NCBI GenBank assembly: GCA_001803815.1
Contig: MHEL01000144.1
Coordinates: forward strand, 1-6,248
DNA from: Nitrospirae bacterium RBG_19FT_COMBO_42_15
GTDB lineage: Bacteria; Nitrospirota; CAKKRA01; 9FT-COMBO-42-15
Direction of reading: 5' to 3'
Length of the DNA: 6,248 nt
Positions 1 to 6,248 of this stretch are shown here, one piece after another. The notes beneath the pieces were generated by a model. The model searched no databases. It was not told where the DNA came from and worked only from the letters and a program-made list of their open reading frames with translations. The translations under genes and the position numbers were made by a program. Position 1 is the stretch's first letter. The number at the start of each line of letters is the position of its first letter.

Positions 1-676
1 GCATAAAACCCAATGCCTCATCTATTTTAATAATTCTGCCTTTCCCAAGGTCATCTATATTAACAGCATCATTAATTTTAAATTGGCCTGAGGCACTCCT
101 TATAAGGCTGAACATATGCGCTGCTGTCCCAAGCCTCTCTCCAATATCAGAGCAGAGGGAGCGGATATAAGTCCCCTTTGAGCATACCACATTAAATGCA
201 ATAAAAGGAATATTAATCTTTGTAAGGGAAATTTCTTTGATAATAATATCCCTCGGTTTAATCTGAACATCCTTACCTTTTCTTGCAAGCTCATACGCCC
301 TGACACCGTCAACCTTTACTGCAGAATATGCAGGAGGCGTCTGGGAAATCTTTCCTGTAAAATCCTTTAATATCTTTTCTATCTTGTCCTTATCTAATTT
401 TGGAATCTCTTTAGTCTCAATAACCTTTCCTGCTGCATCAAGTGTATCTGTCTTCTCACCGAGCTTCATTACTACCTGATATTCCTTGTCGCCCTCATTT
501 ATATAGCGGATAACCTTTGTCGCCTTGCCAAGTGCAATTGGCAGAACACCTGTTGCATCAGGGTCAAGCGTTCCAAGATGGCCTGCCTTTTTTATTTTTA
601 AAACCCTCTTTATTTTATTCACAACATCTGCAGATGTCCAGCTTTTTTGTTTGTTGATTACTAAGAAGCCATCCAT
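1..676 (-). CDS. truB: tRNA pseudouridine(55) synthase TruB (3' end cut by window edge)
   Basis: The enzyme isomerises U55 in the T-loop of tRNAs to pseudouridine in the cytoplasm. I translated the minus strand from the ATG at 676 and found 225 open codons with no stop before the window edge. The catalytic motif GHLGTLDPDATGVLP lies at residues 32-46, with the predicted nucleophile Asp38. Other TruB signatures are PPAYSAVKVDGVRAYELARKG (114-134, with the conserved active-site Tyr), GTYIRSL (168-174) and the AHMFSLIRSASGQF segment (186-199). Family members are about 300 residues, so roughly the last 70-90, including any C-terminal PUA-like part, lie outside the window. The start gives the canonical MDGFLVINK N-terminus. 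It lies 15 bases past the nrnA stop, and no purine-rich Shine-Dalgarno is visible, so translation may depend on ribosomes finishing nrnA. Identity is very secure. Confidence 0.96.
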   Translation of the reverse strand, partial: MDGFLVINKQKSWTSADVVNKIKRVLKIKKAGHLGTLDPDATGVLPIALGKATKVIRYINEGDKEYQVVMKLGEKTDTLDAAGKVIETKEIPKLDKDKIEKILKDFTGKISQTPPAYSAVKVDGVRAYELARKGKDVQIKPRDIIIKEISLTKINIPFIAFNVVCSKGTYIRSLCSDIGERLGTAAHMFSLIRSASGQFKINDAVNIDDLGKGRIIKIDEALGFM

Positions 677-687
677 ATATTAAATCA

Positions 688-716
688 GGGTTCAAGGGTT
701 CAAGGATTCAAGGGTT
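688..716. repeat. 8-bp tandem repeat (GGGTTCAA unit) spanning the nrnA stop codon
   Basis: On the plus strand the units are GGGTTCAA (688-695), GGGTTCAA (696-703), GGATTCAA (704-711) and a partial GGGTT (712-716), about 3.6 copies with one substitution. On the coding strand this encodes the last NrnA residues and contains its TGA stop at 694-692. Because the unit is not a multiple of three, copy loss would change the reading frame at the 3' end of nrnA. The array lies just before the truB start, in the place where a Shine-Dalgarno would be expected nearby. Confidence 0.8.
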
Positions 717-1699
717 TTCTCCTTTTTAACTATCTTCCTCTCCATCTCCTCCACTGCTGCCTGCAGAACCTTTTCCTTTACCTCATTAAGGCTTCCTTTT
801 ACAGTACAGCCGGCAGCATACTTATGCCCGCCTCCGCCGAATTTCAATGCAAGCCTTGTTACATCTATTGTTCCCCTTGACCTAAAGCTTATCTTATACA
901 AATCCTCTTTAGATTCCCTAAAAAGAACTGCTATCTCCACCCCTTTTATTGAGCGTGGAAAATTTATAAAATCCTCCACATCTTCAGCTGTGGTGTTAGT
1001 AGCAGCATAATGGGCAGAGGTTATTGTCACCCATGCAACCTTTCCTGTGCTGTCTGTCTCCATCTCATCTAAAAGTATACCGAGCAGTTTAAGCCGCTGG
1101 AATGTATTGGTTTCATATATCTGCTGGCCTATCCTCCATGGATTAATGCCCGCATCTATAAGTTCTGCTGAAATCCTTAGTATGCCTGAATTGGTATTTG
1201 AGTATCTGAATGAGCCTGTTTCGGTAAGGAGTGTGGTATATATGGCTGTTGCTATATTCTTGTCTATCTTTATCTTCAATGCCTTTGCAAGCCTGTAGAT
1301 TATATCGCCTGTTGCAGTTGCCTTAGCGTCTATATAATTTATATAGCCGAATTTCTCATTGGTTATGTGGTGGTCAATATTGACAATTGGCGGCGGCATT
1401 GGCATTGCCCCGTTCTTAAACAGTCCAACCCTGTCTTTGCTCCCGCAGTCAAGCACAAACATTGCATCAAATCTGTTGTTAATTTCCTTTGCCTGTTTTA
1501 TTTTTTTGGAATATGGCAGAAATTGAAGGTTTCTCGGAACAGGGTCTGTATTGCAGACAACAACACTCTTGCCAAGTTTTTTTAAAATCAATGCCAGCGC
1601 AATCACAGAACCGATTGCATCGCCCTCTGGATTGATGTGAGTTGTTATTAAAAATCTTTTATTCTCCTTTATACACTTAATAACCTTTTCAAGCCCCAT
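692..1699 (-). CDS. nrnA: DHH/DHHA1 phosphoesterase, NrnA-type oligoribonuclease / pAp phosphatase
   Basis: Members of this family degrade 2-5 nt RNA (nanoRNase) and/or dephosphorylate 3'-phosphoadenosine 5'-phosphate, using metal ions bound by the DHH domain. Visible motifs in this 335-residue protein are THINPEGDAIGS (20-31), VLDCGSKDRVG (82-92), the name-giving NIDHH (107-111), TETGSFRYSNT (159-169) and the DHHA1 substrate-binding glycine stretch FGGGGHKYAAG (287-297). Length is normal for the family. A short Met/Pro-rich loop (MPMPPP, 99-104) precedes the DHH motif. Two acidic positions where I expect Asp (PDGD and TDTG) are Glu here, a conservative change. The ATG shares its A with the rbfA TAA stop and has a good ribosome-binding site 7 bases upstream. 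The last seven residues, TLESLNP, and the stop are encoded by an 8-bp tandem repeat. The family assignment is firm; the choice between nanoRNase and pAp phosphatase cannot be made from sequence alone. Confidence 0.93.
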   Translation of the reverse strand: MGLEKVIKCIKENKRFLITTHINPEGDAIGSVIALALILKKLGKSVVVCNTDPVPRNLQFLPYSKKIKQAKEINNRFDAMFVLDCGSKDRVGLFKNGAMPMPPPIVNIDHHITNEKFGYINYIDAKATATGDIIYRLAKALKIKIDKNIATAIYTTLLTETGSFRYSNTNSGILRISAELIDAGINPWRIGQQIYETNTFQRLKLLGILLDEMETDSTGKVAWVTITSAHYAATNTTAEDVEDFINFPRSIKGVEIAVLFRESKEDLYKISFRSRGTIDVTRLALKFGGGGHKYAAGCTVKGSLNEVKEKVLQAAVEEMERKIVKKEKTLESLNP

Positions 1700-2049
1700 T
1701 ATTTTTCCTTCTCCAGATCATCCAGTATCTTTACCATCCTGATCCCCTCTTTTATGGAATCATCTATCCTAAATAACAGTTCAGGGATATATTTGATTCT
1801 TAATCTCTTTCTTAATTCAGACCTAATAAATCCAGCTGCGCTAATAAGGCCGCTGATGGTATCGCCTTTTTTTTCAGAATCATTTAGTATGCTTATATAG
1901 ACCTTTGCATTTTTAAGATCGTCTGATAAATCCACATTAGTAACAGTTACAAACCCAATCCTCGGGTCATGTATCTTGTGCATTATTATATCTGCAATCT
2001 CTTCCTTTATCTGCTCACCGAGCCTGTCTGACCTTTTGTAGCTTAACAT
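1699..2049 (-). CDS. rbfA: 30S ribosome-binding factor RbfA
   Basis: RbfA is a small KH-fold protein that binds the immature 30S subunit near the 5' end of 16S rRNA. It helps late maturation and is released before initiation. From the ATG at 2049 the protein has 116 residues, typical for the family. Conserved blocks are DPRIGFVTVT (28-37), AKVYIS (48-53), AAGFIRSEL (71-79, with the AxG interruption of the type II KH helix) and YIPELLFRIDDSI (87-99). A TTG one codon upstream, at 2052, would add one residue. I prefer the ATG because it gives the usual TGATG overlap with the end of ylxP. The Shine-Dalgarno is weak (a GAGA about 8 bases upstream), which fits translational coupling to ylxP. The stop overlaps the nrnA start by one base. 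The neighbours infB and truB are the standard operon partners. Confidence 0.95.
   Translation of the reverse strand: MLSYKRSDRLGEQIKEEIADIIMHKIHDPRIGFVTVTNVDLSDDLKNAKVYISILNDSEKKGDTISGLISAAGFIRSELRKRLRIKYIPELLFRIDDSIKEGIRMVKILDDLEKEK
1707..1714 (-). promoter_or_regulatory. Ribosome-binding site for nrnA inside the rbfA 3' end
   Basis: The minus strand reads GGAGAAGG, ending 7 bases before the nrnA ATG at 1699. It is embedded in the last codons of rbfA. Together with the TAATG stop-start overlap it supports the chosen nrnA start and suggests both reinitiation and direct ribosome entry. Confidence 0.65.
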
Positions 2050-2342
2050 CAAATTATCTCTATTTTATAATCAACTATCTCTACTACTGGTATACCTTCA
2101 ATAAAATCTATCACCTTATCAAGCATGGCATTTATATGGCCAGTTCCATTGCCAATGCTGGATACGCCTAATATTGCCTTCTGCCACAATTCATTCTCAT
2201 CAACCTCTGCAATAGACACATTAAATTTAGCCCTAATCTTATCCTTCAGGCTCTTTAAAACCTGCCTTTTAGCCTTTAAAGAGTTTGCATCAGGAATATG
2301 TAGTTCTATAGTGCAAATCCCGACTCTCATAACTATTTTCAT
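2049..2342 (-). CDS. ylxP: YlxP-like DUF503 family protein
   Basis: This is a small protein of the DUF503 family, usually encoded between infB and rbfA; its molecular role is not firmly established. The recognisable blocks are SLKAKR (21-26) and KFNVSIAEVDENELWQKA (39-56), followed by the VDYKIEII tail, with length (97 residues) near the family norm of about 90-100. It has no signal peptide or membrane segment and is predicted cytoplasmic. The start is uncertain. The ATG at 2342 lies only five bases from the end of the palindromic repeat and has no clear Shine-Dalgarno. The in-frame ATG at 2330 (MRVGICTIEL) matches the usual family N-terminus slightly better but also lacks a good ribosome-binding site. 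The stop codon shares one base with the rbfA ATG (TGATG). The context suggests a job tied to ribosome assembly or initiation, but that is inference. Confidence 0.9.
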   Translation of the reverse strand: MKIVMRVGICTIELHIPDANSLKAKRQVLKSLKDKIRAKFNVSIAEVDENELWQKAILGVSSIGNGTGHINAMLDKVIDFIEGIPVVEIVDYKIEII

Positions 2343-2347
2343 TAAGG

Positions 2348-2462
2348 CTGTTCAAAAAGCCTCAGATGCAAGGCGGAGCGAGGTCTCGCACCGCAACATA
2401 CAAATTAATATGTGAGGATGCGAGGCCGAAGCGACAACACAGCAGATGGGCTTTTTCAACAG
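2348..2462. repeat. Imperfect palindromic intergenic element (REP/MITE-like) between infB and ylxP
   Basis: This 115-bp non-coding segment fills most of the infB-ylxP gap. The ends are CTGTTCAAAAAGCC (2348-2361) and GGCTTTTTCAACAG (2449-2462), 14-bp inverted repeats that match at 13 positions. Two more paired blocks sit inside. GGTCTCGCA (2382-2390) faces TGCGAGGCC (2419-2427), nine pairs including one G-U. ACATA (2396-2400) faces TATGT (2409-2413) around an 8-base AT-rich loop. The whole segment can therefore fold as a long, interrupted hairpin in RNA from either strand. It looks richer in GC in its body than the adjacent sequence. I see no obvious target-site duplication in the flanks. It resembles dispersed palindromic repeats of similar ends that I associate with deltaproteobacterial-type genomes, which I cannot verify here. 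It could act as an attenuator or RNA-processing site. Confidence 0.75.
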
Positions 2463-2471
2463 TCTCATACC

Positions 2472-4880
2472 TTATAGTTTTGCTGCTATCTTGTCAACAG
2501 CATAAGCCTCAATAATATCCCCTACCTTAATGTCATTAAAATTCTCTATACTAATACCGCATTCATAGCCGCTCTGCACCTCTTTTACATCATCTTTAAA
2601 CCTCTTGAGGGATGAGAGCTTTCCATCATATATCACCACATTGTCCCTTAAAACCCTTACGCCTGCACAGCTTCGCAGAATAGAGCCGTCTGTTACATGG
2701 CAGCCTGCAATTGTCCCAATATTGGAAACGCTGAATATCTGTCTCACCTCTGCCCTTCCAAGCGCACGCTCCTTTAATGTCGGCTCAAGGAGGCCCTCCA
2801 TTGCTGATTTCACATCTGCAATTGCATCATAGATGATGGTATAGAGCCTTATATCCACATTCTCTTTCTCTGCAAGTGAAGAGGCCTTAACCTCTGGTCT
2901 TATATTAAAACCTATAATAATTGCATTGGATGCAGAGGCAAGCATTATATCTGTCTCTGTAATAGCGCCAACAGAGCCGTGAATAACATTCAATTTAACT
3001 GCGCTTGTGCTGAGCCTCTCCAGCGACTCTTTAAGCGCTTCAACAGAGCCCTGGACATCGCCCTTTACAATGATATTAAGCTCTTTAACCTCGCCGTCCT
3101 TTATCTTTGCATAGAGGTCGTCAAGTGTTATCTTCTTTGACTTGGCAAGTTCTGCGCTCCTCTGCCTCTGCTGTCTTGTAACTGCGATCTCCTTTGCAAC
3201 CTTTTCATCATCAACAACAACAAAGGTATCGCCGGCCTGCGGCACACCTTCAAGGCCTATAACCTCAACAGGGGTTGACGGCCCGGCGCTCTCCACCTTT
3301 TTGCCCAAATCATCAACCAATGCCCTTACCCTGCCGAAATATGTTCCTGTTACAAAGGCATCCCCAACCTTAAGTGTTCCGCTCTGTATAAGAATTGTTG
3401 CAACAGGACCCCTTCCCTTATCAAGTTTTGCCTCAACTATAGTTCCCCTTGCCTGTTTATTCGGATTTGCCTTAAGTTCCAGCACATCTGCCTGAAGGAG
3501 TATCATCTCAAGCAATGAATCCAGATTAATCTTTTTCTTTGCCGAGACCTCCACAAAAATGGTCTGTCCGCCCCATGCCTCGGAGACAAGTTCATATTCA
3601 GTTAATGCCTGCTTTATCTTGTCTGGATTTGCCTCTGGCTTGTCTATCTTGTTTATCGCAACTATAATAGGCACCTTTGCAGCCTTAGCGTGGTTTATTG
3701 CCTCAATGGTCTGGGGCATAACACCATCATCAGCAGCAACAACAAGGACTACAATATCTGTTACCTGCGCGCCCCTTGCCCTCATTGCAGTAAATGCCTC
3801 GTGTCCCGGGGTATCAAGAAATACAACATTCTTATCCCCGACCTTTACCTTATAAGCGCCTATATGCTGGGTAATGCCTCCTGCTTCTCCTTCTGTTACC
3901 TTAGTCTGCCTAATAGAATCCAATAAAGATGTCTTTCCATGGTCAACATGGCCCATAATTGTAACTACAGGAGACCTTGGGACTAATAAAACCGCATCAT
4001 CCTGAACATCTGAAACAAGCTCTTCATTAGATACTGTAGATACTGTTTCTACCTTAAGTCCAAGGCTGTCTGTAATCAGTATTGCAGCGTCTAAATCCAT
4101 AGGCTGATTGATTGTTGCCATCATACCCATCTCCATCAATCTCTTTATAATCTCGCCTGTCTTCTGGCCGATAGCCTCTGCAAATTCCTTTACAGTAATG
4201 CCTTCATGAATTTTAATAACCTTCCTTCTCGGCTTTGTTATTTCTTCCGGCGCCGCAGCCCTCTTAAGCTTTTTTGCAACAGGCCTTTGTTTTCCCGGCC
4301 TTTTCTGGAATATCTCTAACTCATTCCATTTTACAAGTCCGTTTGGATGCTTTGCTTCCTTCTCAATCGTCTTAAGGGTCTTAAATTTTTTTGTTTTATC
4401 CTTTGGTTTGAATGCCTTTTCTTTTTCTTTCTTTGCAGCATCAGCCTTTTCTATTTGTTTAGCTGACTTTTCAGCCTCTTCTTTGACCTCTTTTTTCAGC
4501 ACAACTCCAGGCTGCGGCTGTAATTCCTGAACTGCGGGAGCAGCAGAAATTTTTTCAGGCAATTCTGTTATTTCTTTTGCTTCTGCTATTGGCTGTGGTA
4601 AAGGCTGTGATTCTATTGATATGGCTGCCTCAGCAGGCGCCTCTAATTCTTTATGCTTCTTCTTTATAAGAACAGTGCCTCTTTTTTTCTCCTGTGGTTT
4701 TTCCTCTGCGCTTATTTTCTTACCCTTAGCAAACTTATTAACAACTAAACCCACGGTTTTATCGTCAAGGACGCTCATGTAGCTCTTGGCATCAATACCC
4801 ATTGTCTTAAGCTCTGACAACAGCTTTTTATTAGTCATGCCTATATGTTTTGCAAGTTCAAAGACTTTTTGTCCTTCCAT
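2472..4880 (-). CDS. infB: Translation initiation factor IF-2
   Basis: IF2 is the GTPase that places formylmethionyl-tRNA on the 30S subunit and promotes subunit joining. From the ATG at 4880 it has 802 residues. Domain order in that numbering: IF2_N subdomain (about 2-50, [16 protein letters not shown]), a long K/E/A/P-rich linker (about 55-220), a second IF2_N-like subdomain (about 225-278, [19 protein letters not shown]), then the GTPase core. G1 is GHVDHGKT (310-317), G2 lies in [10 protein letters not shown] (from 334), G3 is DTPGH (356-360), G4 NKID (410-413) and G5 the SAK at about 446. The beta-barrel and C-terminal tRNA-binding domains follow to the TAA. A GTG at 4892 would add MNGF. 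I reject it because it overlaps the AGGGGGTGA ribosome-binding site, and [10 protein letters not shown] matches the family N-terminus. The gene follows nusA by 26 bp, as in most bacteria. Confidence 0.97.
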   Translation of the reverse strand: MEGQKVFELAKHIGMTNKKLLSELKTMGIDAKSYMSVLDDKTVGLVVNKFAKGKKISAEEKPQEKKRGTVLIKKKHKELEAPAEAAISIESQPLPQPIAEAKEITELPEKISAAPAVQELQPQPGVVLKKEVKEEAEKSAKQIEKADAAKKEKEKAFKPKDKTKKFKTLKTIEKEAKHPNGLVKWNELEIFQKRPGKQRPVAKKLKRAAAPEEITKPRRKVIKIHEGITVKEFAEAIGQKTGEIIKRLMEMGMMATINQPMDLDAAILITDSLGLKVETVSTVSNEELVSDVQDDAVLLVPRSPVVTIMGHVDHGKTSLLDSIRQTKVTEGEAGGITQHIGAYKVKVGDKNVVFLDTPGHEAFTAMRARGAQVTDIVVLVVAADDGVMPQTIEAINHAKAAKVPIIVAINKIDKPEANPDKIKQALTEYELVSEAWGGQTIFVEVSAKKKINLDSLLEMILLQADVLELKANPNKQARGTIVEAKLDKGRGPVATILIQSGTLKVGDAFVTGTYFGRVRALVDDLGKKVESAGPSTPVEVIGLEGVPQAGDTFVVVDDEKVAKEIAVTRQQRQRSAELAKSKKITLDDLYAKIKDGEVKELNIIVKGDVQGSVEALKESLERLSTSAVKLNVIHGSVGAITETDIMLASASNAIIIGFNIRPEVKASSLAEKENVDIRLYTIIYDAIADVKSAMEGLLEPTLKERALGRAEVRQIFSVSNIGTIAGCHVTDGSILRSCAGVRVLRDNVVIYDGKLSSLKRFKDDVKEVQSGYECGISIENFNDIKVGDIIEAYAVDKIAAKL

Positions 4881-4888
4881 AAAACCAT

Positions 4889-4897
4889 TCACCCCCT
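4889..4897 (-). promoter_or_regulatory. Strong ribosome-binding site for infB; decides its start
   Basis: The minus strand reads AGGGGGTGA here, matching the extended anti-Shine-Dalgarno complement AGGAGGTGA at all but one position. The last G of the G-run is 11 bases from the ATG at 4880, and the end of the GTGA is 8 bases from it. The alternative GTG start at 4892 lies within this element, which makes it an unlikely initiator. The site occupies the short nusA-infB gap, so infB probably recruits ribosomes independently of nusA. Confidence 0.7.
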
Positions 4898-4906
4898 ACC
4901 ATTAAT

Positions 4907-6248
4907 TCATGCAGAGTGGATTATTTCCCTCGCAGCATCAATGATCTTTTTTGCTGTCTTTTCTCCAATCTTTGGAATCTTGGAGAGTTCGTCCTCTGTT
5001 GCCTCTGCAATCTTCTTTATTGAACTAAAACCGTGCTCTTTTAATACTAAAACCGTCTTTTCTCCGACCCCTGGAATAGATGCAATATCTGATTCAGAAG
5101 GCTCTGCCGCAGCCTCTGCTGCCTCTTCTGCAGCGGATTCTCCTTCAGCCTTTTCCTGCTGTTTTGTCTCATGTGCAATAGCCTCAGTAATCTCCTTTTC
5201 CCTCTCTGCAGCCCTCTTGCCCTGATATTCAGTTTCGCTTAATATATCTATCTTCCATCCTGTCAGTTTTGCGGCAAGCCGGACATTCTGTCCTTTCTTT
5301 CCTATTGCCAGAGACAACTGCTGGTCTGCAACTACAATTGTCGCAGACTTCTCCTGCTCATTAATGCCGACCCTTTCTATTACTGCAGGGCTGAGCGCCT
5401 CGCCGATAAATGCCCTCGGATCATCACTCCATGCAATAATATCAATCTTTTCCCCGCGCAGCTCCCTTACAACTGCCTGAACCCTGGAACCCTTAACGCC
5501 AACACAGGCGCCAACAGGATCGATTGAGGAGTCTTTTGAAGCAACAGCGATCTTTGCACGGTCCCCAGGCTCCCTCACAACACCTTTTACACTGACTATC
5601 CCTTCGTAAACCTCTGGCACTTCCATCTCGAAAAGTTTTGCAAGTAAATTTGGATGTGTCCTTGAAAGTATAATCTGCGGCCCCTTAGGCGTATGCCTGA
5701 CATCAAGGATATATGCCCTTACCCTATCACCCCTTCTGTATGGCTCGCCGGGTATCTGCTCTTTAGCAGGAAGAACACCTTCAGTTTTTCCAAGGTCTAT
5801 TATATAGTCCCTTCTCTCCTGCCTCATTACAACACCGTTTATCAGGTCTCCCTGCTTATTCTTGAAATCCTTCAGAATAACATCCCACTCAGCCTCTCTC
5901 ACCTTCTGGATTATCACCTGCTTAGCAGTTTGCGCTGCAATTCTGCCGAGGTCATCCATCGGTATTATGTTGCCTATCTCATCGCCTATCTCTGCGCCCT
6001 CATCCATCTTTGTTGCCTCCTCAAGAGAAATCTCCTCTCTCGGATTCTGAACATTTTCTACAATCTTTTTAACAGCAATAACCTGAATCTCGCCTGTCTT
6101 AGGGTCAATGCTGACATTTATATTTTCACATACAGAACCAAATTTCTTTTTTGCGGCAACCAATAAAGCTGATTCAAGGGCCTTTACAATAACACTGCTG
6201 TCTATACCCTTCTCCCTGCAAAGCTGCTCAATAACTGTTATCAACTGG
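4907..6248 (-). CDS. nusA: Transcription termination/antitermination factor NusA (5' end cut by window edge)
   Basis: NusA binds RNA polymerase and nascent RNA and modulates pausing, intrinsic termination and antitermination. The frame is open to the right edge. The TTG at 6244 is probably an internal Leu, since the upstream codon reads Gln and NusA proteins usually have a few more residues before the ITVIEQLCREKGID-like segment. Counting from that TTG: N-terminal polymerase-binding domain (1-125), S1 domain (about 132-197, GDLINGVV to IILSRTHP), KH1 with GVKG (249-252), KH2 with GKKGQNVRLAAKLTGWKIDIL (315-335), an Ala/Glu-rich acidic linker (365-385) and one C-terminal helix-hairpin-helix pair, SIPGVGEKT (389-397) and IPKIGEKT (423-430). 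At more than 445 residues it is longer than Firmicutes NusA but shorter than the E. coli form with two acidic repeats. rimP, the usual upstream neighbour, would lie outside the window. Confidence 0.97.
   Translation of the reverse strand, partial: QLITVIEQLCREKGIDSSVIVKALESALLVAAKKKFGSVCENINVSIDPKTGEIQVIAVKKIVENVQNPREEISLEEATKMDEGAEIGDEIGNIIPMDDLGRIAAQTAKQVIIQKVREAEWDVILKDFKNKQGDLINGVVMRQERRDYIIDLGKTEGVLPAKEQIPGEPYRRGDRVRAYILDVRHTPKGPQIILSRTHPNLLAKLFEMEVPEVYEGIVSVKGVVREPGDRAKIAVASKDSSIDPVGACVGVKGSRVQAVVRELRGEKIDIIAWSDDPRAFIGEALSPAVIERVGINEQEKSATIVVADQQLSLAIGKKGQNVRLAAKLTGWKIDILSETEYQGKRAAEREKEITEAIAHETKQQEKAEGESAAEEAAEAAAEPSESDIASIPGVGEKTVLVLKEHGFSSIKKIAEATEDELSKIPKIGEKTAKKIIDAAREIIHSA

Noticed and set aside
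100..312. 70-codon minus-strand frame inside the truB region
   Set aside because: It is out of frame with the TruB translation, which has continuous family motifs across the same bases.
2125..2415. 96-codon plus-strand frame running from ylxP antisense into the palindrome
   Set aside because: Most of it is a shadow of ylxP, and the rest is repeat sequence. There is no family resemblance.
2343..2471. Intrinsic terminator after infB
   Set aside because: The T-run (TTTTT) lies within the repeat arm rather than after a compact GC-rich hairpin, and the downstream genes normally belong to the same operon. A weak attenuator role remains possible but is not supported as a terminator call.
3142..3855. 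Two plus-strand open frames (117 and 98 codons) opposite infB
   Set aside because: They are low-complexity Ser/Thr/Ala-rich shadows of the IF2 GTPase and domain II coding sequence with no independent signals.
4845..5225. 126-codon plus-strand frame that resembles a hydrophobic Ala/Ser-rich protein
   Set aside because: It is the reverse complement of the NusA Ala/Glu linker and HhH tail; the hydrophobic look arises from antisense reading of Glu/Ala codons.
5693..6166. 157-codon plus-strand open frame opposite nusA
   Set aside because: It lies wholly antisense to conserved NusA domains, its translation has no recognisable motif, and it looks like a composition artefact.
6242..6248. TTG at 6244 as the true nusA start
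   Set aside because: The frame stays open to the edge, and NusA proteins usually carry a few more N-terminal residues. The TTG most likely encodes an internal Leu.
1..6248. A new defence, mobile or biosynthetic system, CRISPR array or tRNA/rRNA gene
   Set aside because: Apart from the two short repeats, all sequence is accounted for by conserved housekeeping genes. No spaced direct repeats, cloverleaf or rRNA-like sequence was seen.

Overview
The window holds one tightly packed, single-direction gene cluster. Every real gene reads on the minus strand, so transcription runs from the right end to the left. In transcription order: nusA (5' end cut by the right edge), infB, a ylxP/DUF503 small protein, rbfA, a DHH-family nanoRNase/pAp phosphatase (nrnA type), and truB (3' end cut by the left edge). 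This is the classic bacterial nusA-infB transcription/translation operon. No plus-strand gene is convincing.

Organism: a bacterium of moderate to low GC, judged by eye. The order nusA-infB-ylxP-rbfA-nrnA-truB is common in deltaproteobacterial (Desulfobacterota-like), Nitrospirota-like and Firmicutes genomes. The protein style (K/E/A/P-rich IF2 linker, NusA with a single helix-hairpin-helix tail) and a palindromic intergenic repeat ending in CTGTTSAAAAAGCC make me lean towards a Desulfobacterota/Nitrospirota-type lineage. That placement is inference.

Layout: nusA (4907-6248) is followed after a 26-bp gap, carrying a strong ribosome-binding site, by infB (2472-4880, or 4892 with an upstream GTG). 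The infB-ylxP gap (2343-2471) is almost filled by one imperfect palindrome of about 115 bp. ylxP (2049-2342) and rbfA overlap by one base (TGATG), and rbfA and nrnA overlap by one base (TAATG), so translation there is probably coupled. The nrnA stop codon lies inside an 8-bp tandem repeat, and truB starts 15 bases further on without a visible Shine-Dalgarno sequence.

How the genes work together: NusA tunes RNA polymerase pausing, termination and antitermination. IF2 delivers initiator tRNA. RbfA matures the 30S subunit, and TruB makes Psi55 in tRNA. NrnA removes very short RNA or pAp. YlxP has no firmly established function. I found no new biological system. The most interesting items are the two non-coding repeats set into an otherwise conserved housekeeping operon.
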